Assembly: GCA_913060505.1 (NCBI GenBank)
Contig: CAJXRQ010000002.1
Coordinates: 62,001-126,000, forward strand
DNA length: 64,000 nucleotides
Origin: an uncultured Desulfovibrio sp.
GTDB taxonomy: Bacteria; Desulfobacterota; Desulfovibrionia; Desulfovibrionales; Desulfovibrionaceae
Direction of reading: 5' to 3'
The notes below the pieces were generated by a model that worked only from the letters and a program-made list of their open reading frames with translations, was not told the origin of the DNA and made no database searches. Below are positions 18,060-27,333 of this stretch, piece after piece. The position numbers and the translations under genes were made by a program. Position 1 is the first letter of the stretch; each line of letters opens with the position of its first letter.

Positions 18060-19820
18060 TTTCATTTGATAGCTGGTGGGGCCTTGGCTGTAGTTTGTTT
18101 TGTCCAACCAAGTCGAGGGATATCCTATCTCTATGGGCATGGTCGATGGTTCAGGATCGGAATACCGTCCGTTGGGTAAATTGATGTATCCGTCAGCGTA
18201 TTTGGCAATGAGCATGTCACCCAGGTTCCACCATTGTTCCAGAATGTGATTTGAGTTTGTTGTTGCCTCCGTGCCCAGTATGAGGGGGGCTGATTTGGGC
18301 GGATTAGCCATGATTTTGTCCATTCGTTCTACAAACTGGAGGGATTCCTGCTCAAGTTCGTGCTGCAACGGCTGGATGTCGTTGCTGGTCATCCGTTGGA
18401 AGTTGAGACGTGATAGCGAGTTGACGTAGTCAAACGCCCACCATGCCGCTTTGCGATCCAGCTTTTGTGGGCTGCCGCTTGAATAGGCCGTGTTGAGAGT
18501 ACTGGCCTTTGCAAAGAATGGAGCAAAGCAACTGGTGTATGAAACATCCGGTCCGTACCAGACCAATCCTTTTGTCATGTCCGGGGCGTTGGGGCGCCAT
18601 TGGCAAACAAAGGTATAGCCTTGATAGAAGACCGAGATGGCACGTTCCCATGCGCCCGCCAAAGGCGTTGTGCTCTTGCTGATGTTGTTTTGGGGATTGT
18701 CATAGGGGCCTACAAAACGGTGCGGATCTCCATAGGGACCGGCCGCGACTCCCTTGGTCAGGTCGAATTGTGTTCCTTCGTAGTGATCGCGGTATAAGGA
18801 AAAAACATCCTGTGGCGTCAGTTTATTTTTGGGAGCTATGGCAAAGGGGTAAGCCGTCGTGTATCCGTCCTTGACCCAAGGACTCAATCCGAGGTCGGGG
18901 TTGACGCGGTCCAGAACTCGCCATACGCGGCGCAATGAATAGTAGGGATGATTGTATTCACCGGGGCTGACGGCCATGAGCCAGTCGAATGGCGTTTTGC
19001 CGTCCCAGTGGCCGGTTTGGATGACGCCTTTGGGCAGGTGCTTGGACCAGTAGAATTCCTTATGCGTTTTATCCTTGAAATTCACGTTGCGGATGCGGAA
19101 TTCATTTGCAGCCACAAATACCATTCCGTCCGGCACTCGTTGGGCCACCCATGCGGAATGGGCCGATTGGTCTCCAAGGGCGCACATTTCCATGACCCAG
19201 GCTTCGTTCGGATCTGCCACCAACAGGGTTTCCCCTGTTGAATAGAATCCGTATTTGTCGATGAGCCCTCCCATCAAGGTTATGGCTTCACGGGCCGTCT
19301 TGCAGTTCTCAAGGGCGATTCGTGACAGTTCAGAACTATAAAACAGGCGCATGGGACCAGGCTTGTCGCCGTTGTTGGGCTTTGGTTCATAGTATGCGCC
19401 ATTGGTGCATTCGCCCATCATGAGGTTGTGTTCGTTCATGATGCCGTATGCACCATCATAGTAGGCATAGGAAATGGGGACTTCGTGGCCGAGTATGGCC
19501 CAAATTTTTTTGTACGCAAGCTTGTAAAGCGGCTTGGTATATGGTGCGCCCGTATCGTAAGCTGGCCCTCTTTCTTTTGTTGAAATGCGTGGGTAGCGAT
19601 AATGTTCCGCGAATATTTGCCGTTTTCCTTCTTGTGGACGGGCCGGAACCAGAATGAATCGCTGGTCCCCCAATTCGTCGTCATCAGAGTGGGCTACCAG
19701 CATGGAGCCGTCCGCGCTGGCGCCTTTGGTGACGATCATGGTTGTGCAACAAAGAGCCGTGGCGCTTGTTGCCAGCAACAAAAGCAATGTACTCATGAAA
19801 ATCATTTTAAGCCGTATCAT
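18057..19820 (-). CDS. C69-family dipeptidase, exported
   Basis: I start at ATG 19820 behind GGAGGAAAAC, giving 587 residues. A signal peptide (MIRLKMIFMSTLLLLLATSA) runs to Cys24/Cys25. The mature-type sequence CTTMIVTKGASADGS is the PepD/C69 N-terminus, where a Cys exposed by processing is the Ntn-type nucleophile. Later blocks (DGAYGIMNEHNLMMGECTNG, ARPQEG, TGETLLVADPNEAWVMEM) also fit. It probably cleaves dipeptides in the periplasm. Which of the two adjacent cysteines is the nucleophile, or whether one is lipidated, cannot be settled from sequence; Cys25 followed by TT is the better nucleophile. It diverges from mnmA. Confidence 0.87.
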   Translation of the reverse strand: MIRLKMIFMSTLLLLLATSATALCCTTMIVTKGASADGSMLVAHSDDDELGDQRFILVPARPQEGKRQIFAEHYRYPRISTKERGPAYDTGAPYTKPLYKLAYKKIWAILGHEVPISYAYYDGAYGIMNEHNLMMGECTNGAYYEPKPNNGDKPGPMRLFYSSELSRIALENCKTAREAITLMGGLIDKYGFYSTGETLLVADPNEAWVMEMCALGDQSAHSAWVAQRVPDGMVFVAANEFRIRNVNFKDKTHKEFYWSKHLPKGVIQTGHWDGKTPFDWLMAVSPGEYNHPYYSLRRVWRVLDRVNPDLGLSPWVKDGYTTAYPFAIAPKNKLTPQDVFSLYRDHYEGTQFDLTKGVAAGPYGDPHRFVGPYDNPQNNISKSTTPLAGAWERAISVFYQGYTFVCQWRPNAPDMTKGLVWYGPDVSYTSCFAPFFAKASTLNTAYSSGSPQKLDRKAAWWAFDYVNSLSRLNFQRMTSNDIQPLQHELEQESLQFVERMDKIMANPPKSAPLILGTEATTNSNHILEQWWNLGDMLIAKYADGYINLPNGRYSDPEPSTMPIEIGYPSTWLDKTNYSQGPTSYQMK

Positions 19821-19949
19821 GTTTTCCTCCATTGGATGGGTGAACTGTCTTGCATGATATATGTTTTGCCGGTCCTTGTTCAGGGCCTGAGCGTTATAGA
19901 TTTACGGGCTTGCCCTCACATGCGGGTCCATGCCATGGTGCGCCCTGTG

Positions 19950-21005
19950 ATGAAGACGCAAGAAAATACAGTCGCTGTCGGGGTAAGCGGTGGTATGGAC
20001 AGCCTTTTGGCTCTGTGTCTGCTCAAGGAACAGGGCAGGGACGTCCTGGCGGTGCATGCCCACTTTTTGTCTCCCGGGTCGCATTGGGAAACCTTGAAAA
20101 GTGGTCTGCAAAAAGTCTGTAAAACGCTTGATGTCCCTCTGCATGTGGCGGATTTGCATCGTGAGTTTGATCTGTATGTTGTAAGGCGTTTTGTTGCCGA
20201 CTACAGTGCAGGTTTGACGCCGAACCCTTGTGCTGCTTGCAATCCTCTCATGAAGTTTGGCCAGCTTTTTGATTTTGTCCGTTCGCTTGGGGCTGAGCGC
20301 ATTGCTACGGGGCATTACGCCCGTATGCAGGGTGTCGAGCCGTGGGGGACAATGTTGCTACGAGGCGTGGACCGCTCCAAGGACCAGAGTTATTTTCTTT
20401 CCCTTGTCCCCTTGGAGAGGCTGCGCAAGGCTGAATTTCCTCTTGCGGGTACGCTCAAGCGGGATGTTCCCGAGATTTTGGAACGTCATGGAGTACGCCC
20501 ACCCTTGCCGTCCGAAAGTCAGGAAATATGTTTTGTTCCTGATGACGATTATCAGGCTTTTCTCGAACAACATGGAGATATGCCCGGCCATGGAGCCATG
20601 ACCCTGCCGGATGGGACTCGAGTTGGCACACACAGGGGATTGTGGCGCTATACACAAGGGCAGCGGCGTGGATTGGGAATCGCCTGGCGGCATCCTTTGT
20701 ATGTCTTGGACAAGAGTGTGGCTGACAATCGTTTGATTGTCGGACCGAAGGATATGCTGGAAGCCCCGGGCTGTATTGTCGCGGAATTGAATTTGATGGT
20801 CCCGCCGGAGTCCTGGCCAGCGGTGATACGGGTGCAGACACGGTATCGGCAAAAAGCCAAACCAAGCCATTTTGAAGTGCGTGGTGATCAACTGATATTG
20901 CATTTTGACGAGCCGCACACCCGTCCGACGCCGGGACAGGTCGCCGCTATCTATACGGATGATGACGTGGTGTTGGGAGGAGGTATCATTTCCGCTTCCC
21001 TGTAA
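19950..21005 (+). CDS. mnmA: tRNA-uridine 2-sulfurtransferase MnmA
   Basis: Starting at ATG 19950 gives 351 residues; in-frame ATGs at 19920 and 19935 are possible, and none has a strong ribosome site. The PP-loop is AVGVSGGMDSLL near residue 10. The catalytic segment PNPCAACNPLMKFG holds Cys97 at the usual position and an additional Cys94. The second catalytic cysteine is Cys194 in SQEICFVPDDD. The enzyme adds sulfur to U34 of Lys, Glu and Gln tRNAs. The C-terminal beta-barrel RGLGIAWRHPLYV is typical. Most MnmA proteins have Asp where this one has Cys94, so the motif is a variant. It converges on the lipoprotein gene with a 5-bp gap. Confidence 0.93.
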   Translation: MKTQENTVAVGVSGGMDSLLALCLLKEQGRDVLAVHAHFLSPGSHWETLKSGLQKVCKTLDVPLHVADLHREFDLYVVRRFVADYSAGLTPNPCAACNPLMKFGQLFDFVRSLGAERIATGHYARMQGVEPWGTMLLRGVDRSKDQSYFLSLVPLERLRKAEFPLAGTLKRDVPEILERHGVRPPLPSESQEICFVPDDDYQAFLEQHGDMPGHGAMTLPDGTRVGTHRGLWRYTQGQRRGLGIAWRHPLYVLDKSVADNRLIVGPKDMLEAPGCIVAELNLMVPPESWPAVIRVQTRYRQKAKPSHFEVRGDQLILHFDEPHTRPTPGQVAAIYTDDDVVLGGGIISASL

Positions 21006-21010
21006 CGATG

Positions 21011-21520
21011 TCAGGGAAAGTCGAAAAAATCTTCGTGTTTTTCCCGTATGGTTTCCTGATAGGCCTCGGCACGAATCCGGCGCATGGTGGTAAGAATTTG
21101 TTGTGTTTCGAGCTCCGGCTTTTTGCTCAGATAGTTGGCCCACCAACGAATTTCAGAACTGAGACGGAAGCGAAGCGGATCTCTGAATCGGGACAATAGG
21201 TTGAAGCCCTTGTTGCGCTCCCCGGAGGCAATAAGTGAAAGACCGAGAAAGTAGAGGGCGTCCGTATTTCGAGGATAGGCCGTCAATGTCTCCTGAAAAG
21301 CGGTTGCAGCTTCTTCGTATTGCCTCTTCTTGAAAAGAATGAGTGAACGGCGGTTTTGCGAGTAGGCCGCGTTTGGGCCGTCATAGACAAATTCATCCGT
21401 CCAGGTGACGAGGACCCCGCCTCCGCCGGTTCCTGCACAGACTCCTGCCGAATATGGCGAACAGGCCGCGACCATCAGTAGCAGGGACACCATAATCAAT
21501 GATTGTGCATTACTTTTCAT
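21011..21520 (-). CDS. small TPR lipoprotein, function unknown
   Basis: This 169-residue protein has a lipoprotein signal (MKSNAQSLIMVSLLLMVAAC). A Gly/Val-rich stretch is followed by one or two TPR units (YSQNRRSLILFKKRQYEEAATAFQ, LYFLGLSLIASGERNKGFNL) and a charged C-terminal helix. TPR lipoproteins usually mediate protein-protein contacts at the envelope. It is convergent with mnmA and divergent from mtaB. No specific role can be given. Confidence 0.7.
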   Translation of the reverse strand: MKSNAQSLIMVSLLLMVAACSPYSAGVCAGTGGGGVLVTWTDEFVYDGPNAAYSQNRRSLILFKKRQYEEAATAFQETLTAYPRNTDALYFLGLSLIASGERNKGFNLLSRFRDPLRFRLSSEIRWWANYLSKKPELETQQILTTMRRIRAEAYQETIREKHEDFFDFP

Positions 21521-21668
21521 TTTCTTGACCGTATCCAGTTTTGGAGGTAGCCCCCTTCATCAAGCCGCAAAGTAAACGTTGCGGTAACGGTTAAAACTCA
21601 TTTAACCATAGTTCAAATGCTGTCCTGAGCGGACTTTGTAGTAACTAATCCAATTTTGACAATCATAC

Positions 21669-22985
21669 ATGATACTTTTTCATACCGCCACATTCGGGTG
21701 TAAAATCAACCAGTACGAAACACGGTCTATTGCAGAGACTTGGCGTGAATTGGCGCCTGAAGGAGGATATCCCGAAGTCGTGGAGGTAGACGATCCGTCA
21801 AGGGCGGATGTGATCCTGGTCAATTCCTGCGCGGTGACGGCGAATGCCGTGAGTGACTTGCGGCAGAGCGTGCGGCGTTTTCATCGCGATAATCCTGATG
21901 CCCGTATTATTATTACAGGGTGCGCCGCTCAAGTCGTGGGTGATGAATTGGCCAAGCTGCCCGGCGTTGTTCGCGTTGTTGGTCAGGCAGACAAGGCCGG
22001 ACTTCTGGCCGGACCAGATGCCGAGTCTCGTTCAATTCAAAAGTCGTCTGGCTCTGTTCCTGTTTTTGCACCTTTTCATATTTCCGAATATCATCGGGCA
22101 AGGCCTGTTGTTAAAATTCAGGATGGCTGTTCTCATCGCTGCACGTTTTGTATCGTCCCTCTTGCCCGTGGTCGAAGCGTGAGCCGTCCTGTGGCGGAGA
22201 TTGAAGCAGAGGTCGCACGCTTGCTGGATGCCGGTTTTCGCGAAATGATCCTTTCCGGCGTCAACCTTAGGCATTTCGGACGTGATTTGAAACCTGTACA
22301 GGAATTTTGGGATTTGGTGGCTCACCTCGAGAGCGCCTTCGCCGATCAATGGGCAGGGCGGGCCAGATTTCGTATATCCTCGCTGGAGCCAGGGCAACTG
22401 GACGATCATGCGCTTTCAGTATTGGCTCATTCTCGTATTGTCTGTCCTCAGCTGCATATATCCTTGCAAAGTGGGGATCCCCAAGTGCTCAAACGCATGG
22501 GACGCGGACATTATCGAGCCGAACAGGCCGTGGAGTTTTGTGACAAGTTGCGTGAAATCTGGCCGGAATTCGGGCTCGGAGCCGACCTGCTTGTTGGATT
22601 TCCTGGAGAAACAGACAAGCAGTTTGAAAATACAATGGCTATATGTGATCAATTGCCGTTGACCTACGGGCATGTATTCCCATATTCGCAACGTCCTGGC
22701 ACTCCTGCCGCGGAAATGAAGGACCAAGTTGACGTTGCCGTGCGAAAATCCCGAGCAGCCCGGTTGCGCACATTGGTCAACAAAAAGAAAAAATCTTTTT
22801 TGGAACATTTGGGGACTTTGCCCGAGCTACTTGTGTTGGTGCAGGATGAACAGGGCAAAGGCTTATGTGAATTTTACGCGCCGTGTTTTATTGACCCGGC
22901 CAGTATGCCGTTGCGCCCACGATCATTGGTGCAATGCAAGCCCGTTACATTGCGTTCCGGTGTTTTGCATTGCGTGCCCCTGTGA
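21669..22985 (+). CDS. mtaB: tRNA (N6-threonylcarbamoyladenosine(37)-C2)-methylthiotransferase MtaB
   Basis: This 438-residue protein is a radical-SAM methylthiotransferase. The N-terminal UPF0004 domain supplies three cluster cysteines (TFGCKINQYETR, VNSCAVT, TGCAAQ). The radical-SAM triad is DGCSHRCTFCIVP near residue 155. A C-terminal TRAM-like region follows (LVQCKPVTLRSG). The TFGCKINQYE start is characteristic of MtaB rather than MiaB or RimO. It converts t6A37 to ms2t6A37 in tRNA. No good ribosome site is seen before the ATG. yicC starts 84 bp downstream. Confidence 0.9.
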   Translation: MILFHTATFGCKINQYETRSIAETWRELAPEGGYPEVVEVDDPSRADVILVNSCAVTANAVSDLRQSVRRFHRDNPDARIIITGCAAQVVGDELAKLPGVVRVVGQADKAGLLAGPDAESRSIQKSSGSVPVFAPFHISEYHRARPVVKIQDGCSHRCTFCIVPLARGRSVSRPVAEIEAEVARLLDAGFREMILSGVNLRHFGRDLKPVQEFWDLVAHLESAFADQWAGRARFRISSLEPGQLDDHALSVLAHSRIVCPQLHISLQSGDPQVLKRMGRGHYRAEQAVEFCDKLREIWPEFGLGADLLVGFPGETDKQFENTMAICDQLPLTYGHVFPYSQRPGTPAAEMKDQVDVAVRKSRAARLRTLVNKKKKSFLEHLGTLPELLVLVQDEQGKGLCEFYAPCFIDPASMPLRPRSLVQCKPVTLRSGVLHCVPL

Positions 22986-23069
22986 CTGTTCGTTACATCT
23001 GCGTATACCTTGCGGCTGACAAAGACGGTCAGCTCGTATACATAGTGCAGGAAAACAAAGGAAATAGAT

Positions 23070-23951
23070 ATGCCAGTTAGCATGACCGGGTACGGCCGGT
23101 TTGAGACAACGGAAGATAAGTGGTCCCATGTGTGGGAAATTCGGAGCGTCAACGGCCGTTTTCTGGACGTGAAATGGCGGCTCCCCCATACCTTGCGGTC
23201 GTTGGAAAACGGCTGGGAAAAAGTTGTTCGCCAGTTCGCTTCGCGCGGGCGTGTGGACGTTTCCCTCAATTTGGAAATGTTGAGTGCCGATGTCTTGGGC
23301 GTCAGTTTCAATGAACCGCTGGCAAGGGCCATGTTCGGAGAAATGGAAAAACAGGCTGAAAAGTTTGGCAAAACCTATACACCTGACTTCAACAAGGTTT
23401 TGGGGATGTCTTCTCTTTGGCGTGATGACAATAGTGAACCAGATCCGGGATTGGCCGAAAGCCTGACCTCTGGTTTGCAGGGCGCTTTGAAGAATTGGTG
23501 TGAATCTCGACGTGTGGAAGGAAAGGCCATGGCCAGCGATTTGTTGGCTCGTGTTGATGTCCTTCGTGAGCTTTCCGAGCGTATTGCCGAGCGGATTCCG
23601 CAGGTGTTGGATATCCGCCGGACCAATCTCAAGGATCGCATCCGTGAAATCATGGAATCCCTTGATGCGGAATACAATGAAGACCGTATGCTTCAGGAAG
23701 TGGCTATCCTGACCGATAAACTTGATGTTTCCGAAGAATTGACACGTTTGTCCACGCATCTGGATCGTTTGCACGAAGTGCTTTCTTCCAAGGGAGAAGC
23801 TGGCAAAAAATTGGATTTTCTGCTTCAGGAAACGTTCAGGGAAATCAATACCTGCGGCAACAAGGCGCAGGATAGCGACGTGAGCGGTATGGTCGTAGAT
23901 TTCAAGGCTGAGCTGGAAAAGTGCCGTGAACAGGTTCAGAACATAGAGTAG
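23070..23951 (+). CDS. yicC: YicC-family endoribonuclease
   Basis: This 293-residue protein is of typical YicC length. It begins [11 protein letters not shown] with the [15 protein letters not shown] block. The C-terminal DUF1732 part ends [43 protein letters not shown] in separate conserved blocks. YicC proteins are stress-linked endoribonucleases. It is the first gene of a tight operon with remA, gmk and pyrF (gaps of 10, 2 and 1 bp), an arrangement shared by many bacteria. Confidence 0.95.
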   Translation: MPVSMTGYGRFETTEDKWSHVWEIRSVNGRFLDVKWRLPHTLRSLENGWEKVVRQFASRGRVDVSLNLEMLSADVLGVSFNEPLARAMFGEMEKQAEKFGKTYTPDFNKVLGMSSLWRDDNSEPDPGLAESLTSGLQGALKNWCESRRVEGKAMASDLLARVDVLRELSERIAERIPQVLDIRRTNLKDRIREIMESLDAEYNEDRMLQEVAILTDKLDVSEELTRLSTHLDRLHEVLSSKGEAGKKLDFLLQETFREINTCGNKAQDSDVSGMVVDFKAELEKCREQVQNIE

Positions 23952-23961
23952 GAGTCGACAT

Positions 23962-24216
23962 ATGCAGAAACAAGGACTGTTGAACATAGGTTTTGGTAAT
24001 TTCGTCGTCAGCGGCCGTGTGGTGACCATCGTTAACCCTACATCCGCCCCTATGCGCCGGCTGCGTGAGGATGCGCGGCAGGAAGGTCGATTGATTGATG
24101 CTACTCAGGGCAGAAAAACGAGGGCCATTATCGTGACTGATTCCAATCATGTAATTCTTTCTGCCATTCAGGCGGAAACCATTGGCCAGCGTTTCAGTTC
24201 CGAAGAAGGCGAATAA
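23962..24216 (+). CDS. remA: RemA/DUF370-family regulatory protein
   Basis: This 84-residue protein matches DUF370/Rem[53 protein letters not shown] and [16 protein letters not shown]. In Bacillus the protein forms ring oligomers, binds DNA and activates biofilm-matrix genes. Its role in Gram-negative anaerobes is not established, although it commonly sits between yicC and gmk as here. The stop is 2 bp before the gmk ATG. Confidence 0.92.
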   Translation: MQKQGLLNIGFGNFVVSGRVVTIVNPTSAPMRRLREDARQEGRLIDATQGRKTRAIIVTDSNHVILSAIQAETIGQRFSSEEGE

Positions 24217-24218
24217 CC

Positions 24219-24851
24219 ATGGAGTTGGACCATAACTCCCGCCGCGGTCTGATTTTTGTTATCTGCGCACCCAGTGGTACAGGTAAGAGTACACTAATAA
24301 AAAGGCTTATGGATGAATTTCCGGATTTCGGATTTTCCATTTCCTACACAACCCGAGAGCCTCGTGGCCGGGAGCAAAACGGACGGGAATACCATTTCGT
24401 TTCCCGGGAGAGTTTTGAGGCCATGCGTTCTCGGGGCGAGTTTGCGGAATGGGCTGAAGTGCACGGGAATTATTATGGCACGGCTGTGGCTCCCGTGCAG
24501 GCGCTTCTCGCGCAGGGCAAGGACGCTTTGTTCGATATCGATGTGCAAGGCGCATTGCAGCTCAAGAAAGTATTTGTTGATGGCGTGTTCGTGTTCCTGC
24601 TCCCTCCTTCTCGGGAGGAGCTGGAACAGCGGCTGCGTTCTCGCGGTACGGATTCGGATGAAGCTATTGCCAAGCGCCTTGGAAATTCCTTGGGCGAGTT
24701 GAAGTTGGCGGGCGAGTTCGACCACTGGATCGTAAACAACGATTTGGAGAAGGCTTATAGCGAGTTGCGGGCCGTTTACCTTGCTGGGCGCACCACTCCC
24801 GCAGCACAACCCGGCTTGCTGGAAAAGATTGTTGACGGATGGGAGAAGTAA
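24219..24851 (+). CDS. gmk: guanylate kinase
   Basis: This 210-residue enzyme has the P-loop APSGTGKST near residue 13 and the GMP-binding segment ISYTTREPRGREQNGREYHF. It phosphorylates GMP to GDP with ATP. The length is normal. It overlaps regulation with remA and pyrF through 1-2 bp spacing. Confidence 0.97.
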   Translation: MELDHNSRRGLIFVICAPSGTGKSTLIKRLMDEFPDFGFSISYTTREPRGREQNGREYHFVSRESFEAMRSRGEFAEWAEVHGNYYGTAVAPVQALLAQGKDALFDIDVQGALQLKKVFVDGVFVFLLPPSREELEQRLRSRGTDSDEAIAKRLGNSLGELKLAGEFDHWIVNNDLEKAYSELRAVYLAGRTTPAAQPGLLEKIVDGWEK

Positions 24852-24852
24852 C

Positions 24853-25560
24853 ATGGCCGAACTTGTGGTGGCTCTTGATTATCAGGACGCGGAATCCGCA
24901 TTGACCATGGCCCGGGAACTTGAAGGACAAGTCCCCTGGGTCAAGGTGGGAATGGAGCTGTTTACTGCGGAAGGACCAGCCATTGTACAGCACCTTAAGA
25001 ATCTTGATTTTAATGTTTTTCTCGATCTTAAATTTCACGATATTCCCAATACGGTGAAAGGGGCAGTGCGGTCTGCAACCCGCATGGGAGTGGATATGGT
25101 CAATATTCATGCTCTGGGCGGCAGGCGAATGGCTGAAGGAGCCTTGGAAGGTCGTGATATGGGGCTTACTCCGGGGCAGGAGCCGCCCATCGTGTTGGCT
25201 GTGACCGTGCTTACCAGCGTGGGCCCAGGTGACATCCCGTTGAAGGACGCGCCGGAGCCTGGTGCATTGGCGCTTGACCTGGCTGTGAAAGCCAAGCAAT
25301 ATGGCCTGAATGGAGTGGTCTGTTCTGCGTTGGAAGCTCGTGGAATCAAGGCTTCATGCGGAACCGGCTTCAGTTGCCTGACTCCCGGAATCAGGCCTGC
25401 CGCCGTGGCTGGCGACGACCAACGTCGGGTGGTGACACCTGCTCAGGCTGTGCAGAATGGGGCGGATTATCTGGTCGTGGGCCGTCCGGTGACTGGAGCG
25501 CAGGATTCGCGATCAGCAGCACGTGCCATTATGGACGAGATGCACGCAGCCTTAGTGTGA
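24853..25560 (+). CDS. pyrF: orotidine 5'-phosphate decarboxylase
   Basis: Starting at ATG 24853, one base after the gmk stop, gives 235 residues, the usual size. The signature VFLDLKFHDIPNT near residue 58 contains the catalytic Asp/Lys/Asp residues. VALDYQDAE near the N-terminus and VVGRPVTGAQD near the C-terminus bind the phosphate. It makes UMP from OMP in pyrimidine synthesis. An upstream in-frame extension into gmk has no support. Confidence 0.97.
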   Translation: MAELVVALDYQDAESALTMARELEGQVPWVKVGMELFTAEGPAIVQHLKNLDFNVFLDLKFHDIPNTVKGAVRSATRMGVDMVNIHALGGRRMAEGALEGRDMGLTPGQEPPIVLAVTVLTSVGPGDIPLKDAPEPGALALDLAVKAKQYGLNGVVCSALEARGIKASCGTGFSCLTPGIRPAAVAGDDQRRVVTPAQAVQNGADYLVVGRPVTGAQDSRSAARAIMDEMHAALV

Positions 25561-25571
25561 AGTGAGGGTAT

Positions 25572-26399
25572 ATGACGGAACATAGCGCTAAATCGGACCA
25601 GCCGGAAAAGATCGAAGGACTTGGAAAGGATAAGCTTCAGGGCGCCTTTTCCACTCAGTCTGTGGTCAAAGTCGGCACTGGTACCACCCAGCGCAAAACC
25701 ATTCAGAAAACATTCTGGTTTTGCAAGGAAAACGATGCGGGTGATGTCGAGGTTCAGCCGTTGAATGTGAATTATATTCCCTCCGGTCCGACTCGGGATG
25801 TTCCACGCGATGATTTTCTGTCCAAGTTCAATCCTGAACCGGAATTTTATGTCAGTACGGTCTTTCCCAAAATGCAGGAACTTAATGAGACCATTGTGCG
25901 CGGTGAAAAACACCGCTCTCGCGGGGCTGCCTACAGTGCCGAATTTGAGTTCAAGCAGGCTACCAGTATTGATGAAGAAAATGTTCGCGCCAATTTTGGG
26001 CTCGGGCTCACCTATCTGGACCGAGGAGAGCAGACCAAGGCAAACGATATTTTTAAGCGGTTGGTGACGCTGGAAGCCGCGTTTGAACAAGAACATAAGC
26101 ATTTGTTCAATGATTTCGGTATCAATTTGCGCAAGAACAGCATGTTTGATCAAGCCCTTGAATACTACCTGCGGGCTGAAGAGCTGGTGGAGGATGATGA
26201 AAATCTCTACCACAACATCGCACGGGTGTATTATGAAAAAGGGGAGTTGGAACAGTGCCTCAAGTATTTGAAGAAAAGTCTTGAATTGAATCCTCATATG
26301 GAAGAAAGTCTCCAGTTCATGGATTTTTTACAAAAGAATCAGCCGGCTGGCGGTAATGGCAAGGCGGATGGCAAAGCTCAGGATTTAGCTTTGGAATAA
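25572..26399 (+). CDS. TPR protein, function unknown
   Basis: This 275-residue protein has an N-terminal segment without a signal peptide that contains a conserved-looking block TQRKTIQKTFWFCKEND. It is followed by at least four TPR-like units from residue 110 (AAYSAEFEFKQATSI, ANFGLGLTYLDRGEQTKAND, LFNDFGINLRKNSMFDQAL, LYHNIARVYYEKGELEQCL). It is probably a cytoplasmic scaffold. It lies between pyrF and an HDOD protein in the same operon, and the three may be functionally linked; the pairing of TPR and HDOD suggests signalling. Confidence 0.8.
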   Translation: MTEHSAKSDQPEKIEGLGKDKLQGAFSTQSVVKVGTGTTQRKTIQKTFWFCKENDAGDVEVQPLNVNYIPSGPTRDVPRDDFLSKFNPEPEFYVSTVFPKMQELNETIVRGEKHRSRGAAYSAEFEFKQATSIDEENVRANFGLGLTYLDRGEQTKANDIFKRLVTLEAAFEQEHKHLFNDFGINLRKNSMFDQALEYYLRAEELVEDDENLYHNIARVYYEKGELEQCLKYLKKSLELNPHMEESLQFMDFLQKNQPAGGNGKADGKAQDLALE

Positions 26400-26438
26400 C
26401 TATTTTCATTGTTTCTGCCATGCGCTGGAGGGGAGAAT

Positions 26439-27296
26439 ATGTATCAGGAGCGCGTTCAGAAATTTTTAAAGGAACTTCCGACTCTTCGTGAAGATCTGCC
26501 TTTTTCTCCCACGTTGTTCAAAACCCTTTTCGAACAAACCGGTGGAGATTCCATGTCCTCCCTTGAGGATATCGCCGAAACCATGAGTCTCGATCAGGGA
26601 CTGACCACACGGGTACTGAGCCTTGCCAATTCCGCATACTACGGCTTGCAGGCCGAGGTTTCGTCCGTGAAACGGGCCGCAGCCGTACTCGGGTTGTCGG
26701 AGATTCGTAATATCGTGCTTTCCTTGGGCGTTAAGGGACTGACAGAAAAGTATTCGTTGCCGGAGGGCTTTGATTACGCAAGCTATTGGCGTCATCAGTA
26801 CCTTGTAGCTTCCCTGTCTGCCCAAATATGCCGGGAGGTGGGGGAAGGAGTGCCCGCGACTCTTTTCACCGCAGGGCTGCTGCACGATATCGGTAAGCTT
26901 GTGATGGCCATGCGGCGGCCCGATGACTGGGAAGCCATTCAGGAATTGCGCGAAGATCGAGAGTGTTCCGAGAGTGAGGCTGAAGACGAATATTGGGGGC
27001 TTGATCATGCTGTTGTAGGTTCGCTTGTACTCAAGTATTGGGACTTGCCTTCGGAGTTGGTAGAACCGGTCAATTGGCATCATGTTCCAGCTCTGGCTCC
27101 GGAACAACAGTCTGCAGCTTCAATCATTTGCCTTGCCAATGCTCTGGTTCATTGTCTTGATGAAAGTGAAGAATGCTCGGAAGAAGTAATTGACGCCTGT
27201 GGCGAATTTCGTCTTGATGTCGAAGAAATTATGGAGCTTGCTCAGGAAACCGTTGAATCCGACGATGTGGAACATTTTTTGAGCATGTTGATCTGA
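26439..27296 (+). CDS. HDOD-domain signalling protein
   Basis: I start at ATG 26439 behind GAGGGGAG, giving 285 residues. The HDOD domain covers most of the chain: the SLEDIAETMSLDQGLTTRVLSLANSAYYG-type helix region in the first third, AGLLHDIGKLVMAMRRP, and EYWGLDHAVVGSLVLKYWDLP. The HD motif is retained (LLHDIGKL) although HDOD proteins are often non-catalytic. Family members act in cyclic-nucleotide, stress and motility signalling. It lies between the TPR gene and recJ. Confidence 0.9.
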   Translation: MYQERVQKFLKELPTLREDLPFSPTLFKTLFEQTGGDSMSSLEDIAETMSLDQGLTTRVLSLANSAYYGLQAEVSSVKRAAAVLGLSEIRNIVLSLGVKGLTEKYSLPEGFDYASYWRHQYLVASLSAQICREVGEGVPATLFTAGLLHDIGKLVMAMRRPDDWEAIQELREDRECSESEAEDEYWGLDHAVVGSLVLKYWDLPSELVEPVNWHHVPALAPEQQSAASIICLANALVHCLDESEECSEEVIDACGEFRLDVEEIMELAQETVESDDVEHFLSMLI

Positions 27297-27333
27297 TCCT
27301 TTTTTGTTCCTTTACTATATTTCAGGAGTTGCT

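Noticed and set aside
19602-19949. 5' extension of mnmA to 19602
   Set aside because: It would overlap the divergent C69 gene start; MnmA homology begins after 19950.
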